A stretch of DNA of 64,000 nucleotides from Calothrix sp. 336/3 (GCF_000734895.2 NZ_CP011382.1:4380700-4444699); one strand, 5' to 3'. Positions 25,630 through 35,058 are shown, counted from the first letter of the stretch. Notes: generated by a model not told the origin, from the letters alone. Made by a program: numbers and translations.

Positions 25630-26118
25630 TTATTCCAGGGAGGTTAAATCCAAAGACATTTCATTGGTGGGTGAGAAACCTAAGCGCTCATAAACTGGTT
25701 TTCCAGAGGGAGAAGCGTGGAGAATTGCCTTTGTACATCCGAGATTTTGCAGATAATTGACTGCTTGGGTTGTGAGTTTTGTGGCAATTCCTTCACCTCG
25801 GTAATCAGGACTGACAAAAACACCCCAAATATACCCATATTTCCGGACAGTATCTGCAAGTACTAAAGGGTATAAACCTGAGAATAACTGGCATGCAACC
25901 GAGGCGATCGCCTGACCTTCTACTTCTGCAATAAATGCTTTATAACTCAATTTTTCCCGCGCATGATGAATAAATTCTTGGATAATTGTTGGCGAATCAG
26001 GAAGAATTAAATCTGATGGAACATGATTATCCAACCATAATAGATAAAAATGCTCGGCAATAGTCCTATCTTCCTCAGGGTAAGCTTCTCTAATTTGGAC
26101 ATCTTTTGATATTGCCAT
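25630..26118 (-). CDS. GNAT-family N-acetyltransferase
   Basis: The 162-residue product has the GNAT acetyl-CoA fold. Motif A is VFVSPDYRGEGIATKL (pyrophosphate loop RGEGIA), with a C-terminal KAILHASPSGKPVYERLGF block typical of the family. I chose the ATG at 26118 because the homologous region starts there; an upstream ATG at 26193 would overlap ycf20 and add a non-conserved 25 residues. The substrate cannot be told from sequence. ycf20 ends 25 bp upstream on the same strand, so the two may be co-transcribed. Confidence 0.85.
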   Translation of the reverse strand: MAISKDVQIREAYPEEDRTIAEHFYLLWLDNHVPSDLILPDSPTIIQEFIHHAREKLSYKAFIAEVEGQAIASVACQLFSGLYPLVLADTVRKYGYIWGVFVSPDYRGEGIATKLTTQAVNYLQNLGCTKAILHASPSGKPVYERLGFSPTNEMSLDLTSLE

Positions 26119-26143
26119 GGTGAAGAAAAAATTCCTGTAATAT

Positions 26144-26476
26144 TTAGGAACCCAATTTACAAGCTTCAATAAATAAGCTGTAGGTAAAACCAACTTTCAG
26201 TAAATTTAAGCACTCAGCCCATGGGGGCGGCTGTTGATTATACCAAAGGCGATAGTAGATTTTACTACCGATTTCACTGATGATTACTAAGGTAGCGGCA
26301 ACCACAATATCTAATTCGGCTTTTTGCCCCGCAGATGTGGCAACGACTGTTCCCAGAAAAAATCCTAGGAGAAAACTAATAATCAATAGAGATATTCGTC
26401 GCCAAGGATTGAAAATCCATTGTCCTACACGCTCGCTGACGGTGGTGACTAAGGTGTTGAGACGAGTATTTTGCAT
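26144..26476 (-). CDS. Ycf20-like (DUF565) membrane protein
   Basis: The 110-residue protein matches the Ycf20/DUF565 family of cyanobacteria and plastids. It has an N-terminal amphipathic stretch, two hydrophobic helices (ISLLIISFLLGFFLGTVVA and DIVVAATLVIISEIGS) and the NLLKVGFTYSLFIEACKLGS tail. Plant and algal relatives affect non-photochemical quenching; the molecular role is unknown. It is followed closely by a GNAT gene on the same strand. Confidence 0.85.
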   Translation of the reverse strand: MQNTRLNTLVTTVSERVGQWIFNPWRRISLLIISFLLGFFLGTVVATSAGQKAELDIVVAATLVIISEIGSKIYYRLWYNQQPPPWAECLNLLKVGFTYSLFIEACKLGS

Positions 26477-26552
26477 GGGATGGGTTAATTGGTCATGGGG
26501 AATGGGTTCTAGGGACTAGAATAAAATAATTCCTCCCTTCTCCCCTCACTCC

Positions 26553-27773
26553 CTAATTATTCGCTCCTGGGGCGATTTTGGCAATTTGCTGGTTAAAGTA
26601 TTGCTCTTCATGCTTTAATTCTTTTGCTAACTCTAACCCTTTTTGAAAAGCATTGATTGCTTGGGGGTAGTCTTTCCGTTCCACGTATATTTGTCCTATT
26701 TGGTCATATGCTGTCATTAATCCGTAGAAATTCGCGGCTAATTCTTCTGTTTGCAGTAGTATTTGACTTGTTTGTAGTGCTTCGTCTGTTTGTCCTGTAG
26801 AGCGATAGAGACTGATAAGTTTGTTGAGTGCTTCTCCCGCGCGGGTATATTCTTGCAATTGCCAAGCGGTTGTGTAGGACTCTTGGTAATTTTTAAATGC
26901 TGCTTGAATTAAATCTGGTTGTTGTTTGGCAAGCATTTCGTAGTCACTACCGATCGCTAGTTTGAGTCCAACTAATTTGGATGTCAAGTTACTATCTTGC
27001 TGATAGATTTCCACTAGCTGCTGACGGATTTTCACCGAGTCTTGGGGTTGTTTGGCTTGTTCGTAAATATAGGCTAGTTGTTCTAAATAGGTAATTTGAG
27101 TAGAGGGTTCACCCTTGGTCAAATTTAATAATTCTTCATAGGTTTTAGCTGCTTGGGGGTAGTCGAACCAACCTAAATGGACATTAGCAATGGTTTGTAG
27201 GGTTTCCCTTTCAGCTGCGGTATCCTGTTGCTGACGGACTTGGGTGAGGATTTGCTGATATACAGGAATAGCTAGCTGTGGCGATCGCACTTGTTGATAA
27301 GCTTTTCCTAGGGCAGAGAGAATTTGTAAATCTCCGGGTTGTTGAGACTGGGTTTGAGCTTGAATAGCCTGTAATCTCTGGGTAATATACTGTACTTGTT
27401 GACGTTCATTATCTTGGTAGGCGATCGCTCCCACCCTTGATAATGCTTCTATCTCAGCTAAAACACCCAAGTAGCGACGTAATCGCAGTTCTCGATTCCA
27501 AATCTCAAAGGCTGTAATTTTATCTCCAGCAGCGAATTTAGCTGTAGCCTCAAGATTTAACTCATCTAACTTTATTCCTAAAGCTTGTTTTTCAGCCTCT
27601 GTTAAAGGTTCCTTATCAGGTATGCGTGGCAACAATGGATCTGGTGCGGTAATCTCCAGAGGTGAAGGGGGAAATTTATCAGGTTGTTTGGTTTTTTGGC
27701 TCTTTGCCAGTACTGATAGATTAGAACAGAGGGAAAAGCAGATAGCAAAAATGATGATATTCCAAGGACGCAT
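26553..27773 (-). CDS. Exported TPR-repeat protein
   Basis: The 406-residue protein begins with a signal peptide (MRPWNIIIFAICFSLCSNLSVLA), then a Lys/Pro-rich linker. TPR-type helical repeats follow from residue ~70 to the end (for example AIPVYQQILTQVRQQQ, AAKTYEELLNLTKGE and AINAFQKGLELAKEL). It is probably a periplasmic or lumenal scaffold. I chose the ATG at 27773 because it directly precedes the signal peptide; an ATG at 27803 would add ten polar residues. It is divergent from the CpcT-type gene. The binding partner is unknown. Confidence 0.83.
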   Translation of the reverse strand: MRPWNIIIFAICFSLCSNLSVLAKSQKTKQPDKFPPSPLEITAPDPLLPRIPDKEPLTEAEKQALGIKLDELNLEATAKFAAGDKITAFEIWNRELRLRRYLGVLAEIEALSRVGAIAYQDNERQQVQYITQRLQAIQAQTQSQQPGDLQILSALGKAYQQVRSPQLAIPVYQQILTQVRQQQDTAAERETLQTIANVHLGWFDYPQAAKTYEELLNLTKGEPSTQITYLEQLAYIYEQAKQPQDSVKIRQQLVEIYQQDSNLTSKLVGLKLAIGSDYEMLAKQQPDLIQAAFKNYQESYTTAWQLQEYTRAGEALNKLISLYRSTGQTDEALQTSQILLQTEELAANFYGLMTAYDQIGQIYVERKDYPQAINAFQKGLELAKELKHEEQYFNQQIAKIAPGANN

Positions 27774-27930
27774 AGATTTTATTTGGTAAGGGTTAATGGG
27801 CATAGGTTTTTCTGTTCCCTGTTCCCTAGACGCAATTACAGCAAAAATTCTCCTGCAAAAGGGTCAACCTCAAGCCTTACAATACTTTTGTCATAGTTTG
27901 GCAAATAATTCTAGATTCAATTTTGTGATA

Positions 27931-28521
27931 ATGACCCATTCTACAGATATTACTTCCCTGGCTCGGTGGATGGCAGGGGACTTTAGTAACCAAGAACAGG
28001 CTATTGAAAATCCCCCATTTTATGCCCATATTCGCGTCTGTATGCGTCCCTTGCCGCCAAATTTTCTTTCTGGTGTAAGTCTTTTCCTAGAACAGGCTTA
28101 CGATTATATGCTCAATTCCCCCTATCGCATCCGGGTATTGAACCTAGTTGTGAGTGGCGATCGCATTGAACTAGAAAACTATACTCTCAAAGAGGAAGAA
28201 AAATTCTACGGCGCTTCTCGTGATTTAACCAAGTTAAAAAACTTAACAGCCGATGATGTGGAAAAAATGCCTGGTTGTAACATGATTGTCGAATGGAATG
28301 GTCATTGTTTCAAGGGCAGGGTAGAACCAGGTAAAGGCTGTATAGTCAACCGGAACGGGCAAAAAACTTACCTTGATAACGAATTTGAAATTAACGCTGA
28401 AAAGTTTTTCAGTCTTGATCGCGGACGTGATCCAGAAACCGATGAGCTACTTTGGGGTTCCGTTGCTGGACCATTCCGTTTTGTCCGTCAGACAAGTTTT
28501 GCTGATGAAGTGAGGGTTTGA
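27931..28521 (+). CDS. cpcT: CpcT/CpeT-type phycobiliprotein lyase
   Basis: The 196-residue protein belongs to the CpcT/CpeT family, which attaches phycocyanobilin to Cys153 (Cys155) of phycobiliprotein beta subunits. Recognisable blocks are MTHSTDITSLARWMAGDFSN, HIRVCMRPLP, EEKFYGASRDL and SLDRGRDPETDE. The whole sequence looks closest to CpcT, the phycocyanin-beta lyase, but CpeT or a paralogue cannot be excluded. I chose the ATG at 27931 because the conserved N-terminus starts there; the open frame extends upstream without conserved sequence. It is divergent from the TPR gene and away from any phycobilisome operon. Confidence 0.87.
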   Translation: MTHSTDITSLARWMAGDFSNQEQAIENPPFYAHIRVCMRPLPPNFLSGVSLFLEQAYDYMLNSPYRIRVLNLVVSGDRIELENYTLKEEEKFYGASRDLTKLKNLTADDVEKMPGCNMIVEWNGHCFKGRVEPGKGCIVNRNGQKTYLDNEFEINAEKFFSLDRGRDPETDELLWGSVAGPFRFVRQTSFADEVRV

Positions 28522-28639
28522 AGAAACAAGGGAAGCAGACTCATCCCGTTATCAGTTGCAAAAACTGCCCACTCTTCCCTATCTTCTGTCTCCACAAAAC
28601 TAAGTAACTATTTACCCCTTACCATTACCCATTCCTAAA

Positions 28640-29452
28640 TCAATATCCTGTTGCCGCTAATTCTACAGCATGAAAGAATGGGACTCTCTCAATCTTGGAT
28701 TTCCAAGTACCATTCGAGTAAAGCTCTACTATACGGAAACCTGGTGGTTTGGAATCTACTGCGAATTGCGGGCTTTTTGGTAAAAACTGGACGCAGGTAG
28801 ATGGAGTTCCTAAATAGTCAACTTCCCGACGTTGATAATGAAACTCTTGGTGGATATGTCCTAATAAAACTAACTGCACCTGGGGATACTTATCAATCAC
28901 GGCAAAAAATTCCTCTGGGTGGTGCAACCCAATACTATCTAACCACTGACAATTCACGGCAAAGGGTGGATGATGCAAAGCGATGAGTGTCGGTTTATCC
29001 CTGTTTGTCTGTAATTGTCTATCTAACCATGTGAGGGTTGCTGAACTCAAACAACCATGTACACAGTCGGGAACGGTGGAGTCTAGTAAGATGAAATTCC
29101 AGCCACCGCGTTCAAAACATTTACGTCTGGAAATTAAGCCTAAATTGAGTATTTCATCCATGGCGATCGCGCTGTCATGGTTTCCCGGTACCCAATAGGT
29201 TGGTATTTGTAACGGACGCAACAAATTTTGCACTGTTTCGTAGGATGTTTCTGTTCCATCTCCAGAAATATCGCCAGTTAGCAAGATTAGATCTAGTTCT
29301 GAACGCATCTCCTCCAAACGTTTCACCACTGCTTGGAAGGATTTGATCGTCGGTATTCCCAATAGTTCTTGTTCTTCAGTCACAAACAGATGGGTGTCTG
29401 TCACCTGTGCAATTGAAATGGCAGGAGTTTGATTCATTGTTACCGATGCCAA
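28640..29452 (-). CDS. cpdA: CpdA/Icc-type metallophosphodiesterase
   Basis: The 270-residue protein is a class III cyclic-nucleotide phosphodiesterase-like calcineurin-fold enzyme. All metal-binding boxes are present: QVTDTH (Asp/His), LLTGDISGDG, PGNHDS, ALHHPPF and LLGHIHQ. It probably hydrolyses 3',5'-cyclic AMP or a related phosphodiester in the cytosol with a dinuclear metal. The symbol follows the E. coli homologue; substrate specificity is not proven. It ends ~120 bp from the convergent cpcT gene. The upstream 830 bp are non-coding. Confidence 0.85.
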   Translation of the reverse strand: MASVTMNQTPAISIAQVTDTHLFVTEEQELLGIPTIKSFQAVVKRLEEMRSELDLILLTGDISGDGTETSYETVQNLLRPLQIPTYWVPGNHDSAIAMDEILNLGLISRRKCFERGGWNFILLDSTVPDCVHGCLSSATLTWLDRQLQTNRDKPTLIALHHPPFAVNCQWLDSIGLHHPEEFFAVIDKYPQVQLVLLGHIHQEFHYQRREVDYLGTPSTCVQFLPKSPQFAVDSKPPGFRIVELYSNGTWKSKIERVPFFHAVELAATGY

Positions 29453-29897
29453 TATGCGAGTCTTAATATCCTATGCTTCCTTGAAAAAAATAACTTCAGA
29501 GTACCCAAGTAGCCAATACTTTCCTGAGTAGTAAAATCACCTTGATATAAACAGCCAGGTATCTAGCTAAATACTACCAAAGCTTCTTTTGTTTTACGTA
29601 ATAACCGCAATAGCACTGAGCTATATTCTGCCTAGGGCGATCGCACTTTAAACCTCTTTGATGATAAATTGCCAAAATCTATGTTAGTTTATCAAATTCC
29701 GGTTTGTCTTGTATTTTCTATAACTAATTCTAAAAGTATAAACACTATGACAATCAAAGTACTCGTGTTTATTGATACTTTTTCTAGGCATTCTAAATTG
29801 GAAGTAGGCGAACAGTATTAATAAAAACTATTTGCTTATATAGCTGTGCAGCTATAAATATAGTAAAGCATCTCACAAAATACGATAATCCAAAAGC

Positions 29898-29929
29898 TGT
29901 CATTTCCCTTCGCAATCTTCGCAATGACA
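29898..29929. repeat. REP-like TGTCATT/AATGACA hairpin
   Basis: A 7-bp perfect inverted repeat (TGTCATT...AATGACA) encloses CTTCGCAATCTTCGC. This resembles the widespread GTCATTGCGAAG-type extragenic palindromes of many bacteria. It lies in the non-coding stretch 29453-30288, just left of the transposon-like element. Confidence 0.5.
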
Positions 29930-29977
29930 ATTGGACATTTTTTGCTTGGAGTGCTGTCAAATTGGAATATGTCTTAT

Positions 29978-30234
29978 CTCTAAAACCATTCGTGACAGGT
30001 TAAGACAAAATTCGTTTTGTCAATAGTAGTTACGCTAGAAGTTGAAACTATAGTTAGGTATCAAATTTCGTCTTCTACGGAATTTGTCGGGTAAGAATGA
30101 GTGATGTTTTTTAAGATGACGCGATCGCTATGCCAAAAAATTGCGTTTTCTACCCTATTTTTAGCAATATTTTAAGCATTATTACTCATTGACAAATTGT
30201 TGATAACTTTAACCTGTCACGAATGCTCTAAAAC
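29978..30234. mobile_element. 239-bp MITE-like element with 9-bp target duplication
   Basis: Perfect 17-bp terminal inverted repeats, CATTCGTGACAGGTTAA (29987-30003) and its complement (30209-30225), are flanked on both sides by the same 9 bp, CTCTAAAAC (29978-29986 and 30226-30234). The inverted similarity continues inward (TTTGTCAAT at matching distance). The interior has no ORF, one GCGATCGC, and a GACAAAA-TTCG-TTTTGTC hairpin at 30004-30021. This is the signature of a non-autonomous DNA transposon. A 9-bp duplication fits IS1-, IS4- or IS903-type transposases; no transposase is present here. Confidence 0.88.
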
Positions 30235-30236
30235 AT

Positions 30237-30264
30237 AAAAAATCCCCGTACCTTGCGATCGGGG
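30237..30264 (-). terminator. Intrinsic terminator of the pentapeptide gene
   Basis: On the minus strand CCCCG...CGGGG forms a 5-bp GC stem followed by an A and six T. It begins 24 bp after the stop of the gene at 30289-30837. The MITE is inserted immediately downstream of it. Confidence 0.75.
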
Positions 30265-30288
30265 AGTATGCCAAACCATAGGTGAGGG

Positions 30289-30837
30289 TTAGCATCCACC
30301 AGCCCAAGTAACCCACTGATGGGATGTACTGATATTCACATTGGCTCCATGGATTTCTTCATCACTCATTTTTGCCTCTGTTAAATCTGCTTCCCCTAGC
30401 TCTGCATCGATTAAATCGGCAGCAATCAAATTTGCTTGATGTAAATTCGCTTCCCTTAAATTTGCTCCACAGAGTTGAGCTTCACTTAAATTCGCTTTCC
30501 ACAGGTTAGCCTTAACTAAATTAGCACTGCGTAAATTAGCTCTACTAAGATTCGTCTCCTGCAAGTTGACGTTAACTAAATCAGCTCCCATTAAATTAAT
30601 TTCACTCAAATTAGAGCCACATAAATCTGCTTCACTAAACTTGGCATCATTTAAGTTTGCCCGACTAAAGTTACAGTCGTGTAGCTTCGCTCGGCTGAAA
30701 ATTACACCACTGAAATCTGCATTGCTAAAGTTTGCGCCCGTTAAGTCTACATCGCAAAACTCTACCTGATGCAAGCACACACCAACAAAATCCCTTTCCC
30801 CTGCGGCATATTTATTCAGGAGTTGATTTAGTTCCAT
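30289..30837 (-). CDS. Cytosolic pentapeptide-repeat protein
   Basis: The 182-residue protein is a chain of A(D/N)LxX pentapeptides from residue ~25 to ~165 (for example VDLTGANFSNADFSGVIF and LWKANLSEAQLCGANL). That predicts a right-handed quadrilateral beta-helix of about seven turns. No signal peptide is present, unlike the pentapeptide protein at 59261. A strong AAGGAG ribosome site precedes the ATG, and an intrinsic terminator follows, so it is a single-gene unit. A CACAGG/CCTGTG hairpin lies in the leader (30858-30882). Function unknown; some family members mimic DNA. Confidence 0.88.
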   Translation of the reverse strand: MELNQLLNKYAAGERDFVGVCLHQVEFCDVDLTGANFSNADFSGVIFSRAKLHDCNFSRANLNDAKFSEADLCGSNLSEINLMGADLVNVNLQETNLSRANLRSANLVKANLWKANLSEAQLCGANLREANLHQANLIAADLIDAELGEADLTEAKMSDEEIHGANVNISTSHQWVTWAGGC

Positions 30838-31368
30838 TATCTATATCTCCTTATATACACAGGCTAAGGTATATAACCTGTGAGGTGTTATCTCTTATTC
30901 ACAGCTAGAAATTAATTCGGATTCACAAAATCGCGATGAAAATCATTCACAAAAAATCAAATATACAGGAATGAATCTATGCTCACAATGATACAGTATT
31001 TTTCCTCAAAGATGAAATTATCTTCATATAAATATAGGGTAATATACTGGCTCCCAACTCATCAGGATAGTCTGTTGTTTCTAGAAAATTGCAGATAACA
31101 TACAAGTTAAAAGCCATAAAAAAGTGGTTCAGAATTTGATAATTCAATTCCGATAAATAATTGGCTGATATTGTGTCATATTAAACATTTATAATCGGAT
31201 GTTTATGGTAAGTGGCAGGTAATAGGTGAGGGATACAATCACAGTTTTTCCCAGTTTCTGAAGCAAATGAGCTACACTGCTACTTTGCTGGAAATTTAAT
31301 GTTTATAGCTCAAATTATCAAGAAAAGATAACAAATCAAGTAATAATCTATTACCTATCACCTATCTT
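30838..31368. other. Non-coding stretch with degenerate GGTAATA strings
   Basis: About 530 bp of AT-rich DNA. Near 31213 there is GGTAATAGGTGAGGG and at ~31348-31366 its inverse (CTATTACCTATCACCTATC). These belong to the heptamer-type repeats seen elsewhere in the window. No ORF, tRNA or clear promoter was recognised. Confidence 0.4.
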
Positions 31369-31563
31369 TCAAGTATTACCCTGGAGCCAATCAAAAATTC
31401 TATCCAATTGATTGACTGTGATTAAACCGTACTGCCACAAAATCATCGGCAGTAAGCTAGGGGTTTGCTCAGGATGTCTCATGGCTAATTCCACATCAGC
31501 TGGAGGGATTGCCAATTCTGTTTGTAAAAAGTCAAGGAACTGTGGAAGTCTGTTCTTATCCAT
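31369..31563 (-). CDS. DUF2949-family small protein
   Basis: The 64-residue protein matches the cyanobacterial DUF2949 family. Its pattern is an N-terminal helix RLPQFLDFLQTELAIP, then PPADVELAMRH and LPMILWQYGLITVNQLDRIFDWL. It is cytosolic and helical, with no known function. A GGGGGT sequence upstream of the ATG could serve as ribosome site. It stands alone between two non-coding regions. Confidence 0.8.
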   Translation of the reverse strand: MDKNRLPQFLDFLQTELAIPPADVELAMRHPEQTPSLLPMILWQYGLITVNQLDRIFDWLQGNT

Positions 31564-32179
31564 AGTTGCTACCCCCTATGACAATATCTTGAGATGAAGC
31601 TACAAATCTGAGGAACTCATGACATTACCATGAGATTTAACCATAATCTTGAGACGAGTATTAGCCTCAGTCAACAGAACTAAGTTGGGAAGAAAATTAA
31701 ATCAGTAAACATTAAGAGTAAATAGTTACCAGGGTTTGATTCTGACTGGAGATTGTTTCAGGCAGGTTAACACACCACTTGCAATTTGTGGGGAATTTGA
31801 TTGCCAAGAATATAATCAGTTTCTTGTACTAATAACTGGTTGAGTTCAGGAATTAATATAACTTCAGTCAACTTAGTTATGTGCATTTAATACTAAATAG
31901 TGATTTTTTCGCAACCCTTGTCAACCCCTCATTTGCCTGATGATTGATGGATGTATGAGTAGTAAAAGTTATATTTATCACACTTTTTTTGAACTAGGGA
32001 TAGCAAAAGAGAGTCTATATATAAATGATGGGTCATGCCCATCGTAAACTATGATACTTTTATTTTTTTTTAAATTTATTGGTTTAGTTAACTAAATTTT
32101 CTTGACAAAATTTACAAAGCATTACAAACGTCTAGTAGTTTATCAATTTTCTATTGAAGAAGGAGGGGATGAATGTCTA
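31564..32179. other. 616-bp non-coding region
   Basis: AT-rich sequence upstream of the DUF2949 gene and downstream of the PPK2 gene. I see no ORF with supporting signals, no tRNA-like fold and no strong repeat. Confidence 0.4.
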
Positions 32180-33046
32180 CTAGTCTTCCTGCTCTAGCAT
32201 TAACTTTGCTTGTAACAGGTGTTTTTGATGCTCTGGATTTAGGGTGGGGTACTTTAAGTTGAGTTGTTGGAGTTTGGTGCAGATAATATCAGCGATCGCC
32301 AGACGGGTAAACCATTTGCGATCGGCTGGGATAATATACCAAGGAGCCCAGGATGTACTTGTATGATTAAACACATCCTCGTAAGCATTCATGTAATCAT
32401 TCCAATATTGTCTTTCTTGCACATCGCTGACGGAAAATTTCCAATTTTTTTCTGGTAAGTCAATTCTTTCCAAAAAGCGTTTTTTCTGCTCTTCTTTAGA
32501 GACATGAAGAAAAAACTTGAGAATCACAATCCCATTAGCAACTAAATACTTCTCGAAATTATTGATTTCCGTAAATCTTTGCTGCCAAATATTATTATTT
32601 AGGGCAGACTTAGGTAACTGCTGATTTTGCAAAATTTCTGGATGAACTCGTGCTACTAAAACTTCTTCATAGTAGGAACGATTAAAAATGCCGATTCTGC
32701 CTCTTTCTGGTAAGGATTTAGCCGTACGCCATAAATAATCATGATCTAATTCTTCTGCGCTAGGTGATTTAAAGGAAAATACCTGACAACCTTGGGGATT
32801 AACACCTGACATCACATATTTAATTGTGCTATCTTTGCCAGCAGCATCCATGGCTTGGAAAATAATTAGTAAAGCATAGGTATTTTGGGCATAGAGTACA
32901 TCTTGGTATTTACCTAACTTTTGTACATAGGTTTCCAATATCCCTACTGATTCTGCTTTATTGCTAAAATTATCGCTAAATTTGGGGTCGTATTTTTTTA
33001 AAGAAATTTTACTTCCTGGTTGGACTAAAAAATTATCGTGATTCAT
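32180..33046 (-). CDS. PPK2-family polyphosphate:nucleotide phosphotransferase
   Basis: The 288-residue protein is a PPK2 enzyme, which transfers phosphate from polyphosphate to a nucleotide (AMP or ADP), in the cytosol. The P-loop-like motif is FQAMDAAGKDSTIK (~residues 65-78), and the lid and Walker B regions are GRIGIFNRSYYEEVLVARVHPE and KFFLHVSKEEQKKRFLERI (shown in pieces). The motif Ala-Gly-Lys-Asp is intact. Class (I, II or III) cannot be fixed from reading alone. It is single, with the small membrane gene of the ure cluster 161 bp upstream. Confidence 0.88.
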   Translation of the reverse strand: MNHDNFLVQPGSKISLKKYDPKFSDNFSNKAESVGILETYVQKLGKYQDVLYAQNTYALLIIFQAMDAAGKDSTIKYVMSGVNPQGCQVFSFKSPSAEELDHDYLWRTAKSLPERGRIGIFNRSYYEEVLVARVHPEILQNQQLPKSALNNNIWQQRFTEINNFEKYLVANGIVILKFFLHVSKEEQKKRFLERIDLPEKNWKFSVSDVQERQYWNDYMNAYEDVFNHTSTSWAPWYIIPADRKWFTRLAIADIICTKLQQLNLKYPTLNPEHQKHLLQAKLMLEQED

Positions 33047-33207
33047 GGATATTAAAATAATTTGTAATTCGTAATTCGTAATGCTCTCTACGGTAGAGAT
33101 AAGGCTAACGTAATTACGTTTTGAGATGGAGATTTAAACCCCCAAAGTTGGTTAAATTGTTTCTCAAAACATCACTGAAATTATCAATAGGGCAAATTAT
33201 CCATTCT

Positions 33208-33684
33208 CTATTTTCTAGAAATGGGACGCATTGCTTCCCTACCGAGAATAAACATCCCTGCCACTCCTAGACAGACAAACCAAACGTACTGGTACCAATA
33301 CTTGCTTATCTGGGCGATAGGGGTGAGATGGGGATGTAAAGTATGTAAATAGAGTACCAGGATAATTACCATCAGGGCGCTAAAACCCACAAAACTTAAA
33401 CCTACTTGAATCCGTGGCGATCGCAATTCCCAATCGCTAATTTCTTCAATATCAATTGTCCCTAGATGTTGCCAAGTTACGTCAGCATTTTGGGAGGCAA
33501 TTTGTAGATTCTCACTAATTTTTGCGGGTAAAATAGGTACGAGGGTGGATACAGTTGGTTGTCGCAGGGCAGCTTCTGTATGACGTAATAATTCTAGGGG
33601 TTTCTGGGATGTAATTTGTTCAACCCATGGGAAATATGAGGGGATTTTTTTAACAAATATGGGTGGTAACGAATTGAATGACAT
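33208..33684 (-). CDS. Two-helix membrane protein linked to ureG
   Basis: The 158-residue product has a soluble N-terminal half and two hydrophobic segments at about residues 95-115 (VGLSFVGFSALMVIILVLYL) and 130-148 (YVWFVCLGVAGMFILG). Its 5' end overlaps the 3' end of ureG by 35 bp in another frame, which suggests translational coupling in the ureEFG operon. I do not recognise a named family. A link to urease maturation is positional only; nickel supply is a speculation not supported by motifs. Confidence 0.7.
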   Translation of the reverse strand: MSFNSLPPIFVKKIPSYFPWVEQITSQKPLELLRHTEAALRQPTVSTLVPILPAKISENLQIASQNADVTWQHLGTIDIEEISDWELRSPRIQVGLSFVGFSALMVIILVLYLHTLHPHLTPIAQISKYWYQYVWFVCLGVAGMFILGREAMRPISRK

Positions 33685-34249
33685 CTGTTAATCCTACCTG
33701 AGATTTTAAATTACTAAAAATGAATGGTTTGTCCCCGCGCATTTTTTTGGCATCGCGCTCCATAACATTTAAATCTGCACCCACATAGGGAGCTAAATCG
33801 ATTTTATTAATCACGAGTAAGTCAGATTTTGTAATTCCTGGTCCTCCCTTGCGGGGAATTTTATCACCTGCGGCGACATCGATGACATAAATAGTTAAAT
33901 CGACTAATTCGGGGCTAAAGGTAGCTGCTAAATTATCTCCTCCACTTTCCAGAAAGACAATCTCTAAATCGGGAAATTTTTGTTCTAATTGCTCAATGGC
34001 AGCTAAATTCATGGATGCATCTTCTCGAATCGCGGTGTGGGGACATCCTCCAGTTTCCACTCCCAGAATGCGATCGCTGCTTAATGCTTGGGAACGTACT
34101 AAAAATTGGGCATCCTCTTGAGTATAAATATCATTGGTGACAACAGCCAAGCGATAGCGATCGCGCAGAGCTTTACATAATGCATCTACTAAAGCTGTTT
34201 TACCAGAACCCACAGGTCCAGCAACTCCGATCCGGAATGTGTTTATCAT
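33650..34249 (-). CDS. ureG: Urease accessory GTPase UreG
   Basis: UreG is the SIMIBI GTPase that powers delivery of nickel to urease. The 199-residue protein has P-loop GPVGSGKTAL (~residues 10-19), switch region TNDIYTQEDA, the nickel-binding CPH in GGCPHTAIREDAS (~70), Walker B VFLESGGDNLAA and base-recognition NKIDLA. I chose the ATG at 34249 because known UreG proteins start a few residues before the P-loop; the ATG at 34297 would add 16 residues. ureF lies 92 bp upstream. Urease structural genes are not in this window. Confidence 0.95.
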   Translation of the reverse strand: MINTFRIGVAGPVGSGKTALVDALCKALRDRYRLAVVTNDIYTQEDAQFLVRSQALSSDRILGVETGGCPHTAIREDASMNLAAIEQLEQKFPDLEIVFLESGGDNLAATFSPELVDLTIYVIDVAAGDKIPRKGGPGITKSDLLVINKIDLAPYVGADLNVMERDAKKMRGDKPFIFSNLKSQVGLTDVIQFVTTHIC

Positions 34250-34341
34250 AGCTCTATGAATATATTTTCTCGATAAAATTATGGTGTGATTCGTCATACT
34301 CCCAGAGCGGGAAGCAAGCTACACAATGGGAAAATAGACCA

Positions 34342-35058
34342 CTAACTGCGAAACAACCTTGTATACTGGGTTTCATGCTGCATACTCGCCAAGGATAAAC
34401 CCCAACTACAACAGCAAAGTTCATCGTCTTCTCTATTTAAAATTTGGATGACTGTTTGGCTGAGGAGGGGATAAATACTGAGTAATATTCTTTGCCCTGC
34501 CGTTTGTCCGAGGGGAATCAGCTTAACCCCTGCGGTAACAAGATTACTTGCCCAGCTTTGTAAGTATCCCTGTAATGCCAACTGTATATTTATTTGCCAA
34601 TGAGTGGCAGCTATAGCAAAGGCGATCGCATAGTTACAGGGATTTCCGACAGCTTGGGTGAGAGTAGTAATTTCTGGTTCTACGTCTAATAATAAACGGA
34701 TGAGCGATCGCCCCATACCCCAGCTAGAATTACGTAATTCCGTAGTTTCTCGTGTTGCTGACAACCAACTATTCCAGTCAGCGAGGGCAACCAAATCACC
34801 TGCTGCGATCGCCTGGTATGCTCTTACCATTACCGCCCCTTCCATGGAAATGGTTCCATACTGAAGCTCTGCTTGTATCCATCGTGCGAGTTGTTCCTCA
34901 GTATGAATAGCTGCATTTTCTACAAGAGTTTCTAACCCTTCAGAATAGCTGTAAGCTCCCACAGGTAAAGCGGGGCTGGATAATTGTAAAAGATACAAGA
35001 TTTCTGTAGACGGAGAATTTTTTGGAATATCCAAATTAATGATGGTGTCCATAGGCAC
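34342..35058 (-). CDS. ureF: Urease accessory protein UreF
   Basis: UreF acts in the UreFGH (UreD) complex that activates apo-urease. The 238-residue helical protein has the family start LLQLSSPALPVGAYSYSEGLE (~residues 22-42), SWGMGRSLIRLLL in the middle, and the LIPLGQTAGQRIL block. Its start overlaps the end of ureE by 23 bp, implying translational coupling. MPMDTI gives two possible ATGs three codons apart. It is cytosolic. Confidence 0.93.
   Translation of the reverse strand: MPMDTIINLDIPKNSPSTEILYLLQLSSPALPVGAYSYSEGLETLVENAAIHTEEQLARWIQAELQYGTISMEGAVMVRAYQAIAAGDLVALADWNSWLSATRETTELRNSSWGMGRSLIRLLLDVEPEITTLTQAVGNPCNYAIAFAIAATHWQINIQLALQGYLQSWASNLVTAGVKLIPLGQTAGQRILLSIYPLLSQTVIQILNREDDELCCCSWGLSLASMQHETQYTRLFRS

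Noticed and set aside
29898..29929. CRISPR-like or tRNA-like structure
   Set aside because: Single short palindrome of REP type, no repeat-spacer array, no acceptor/anticodon arms.
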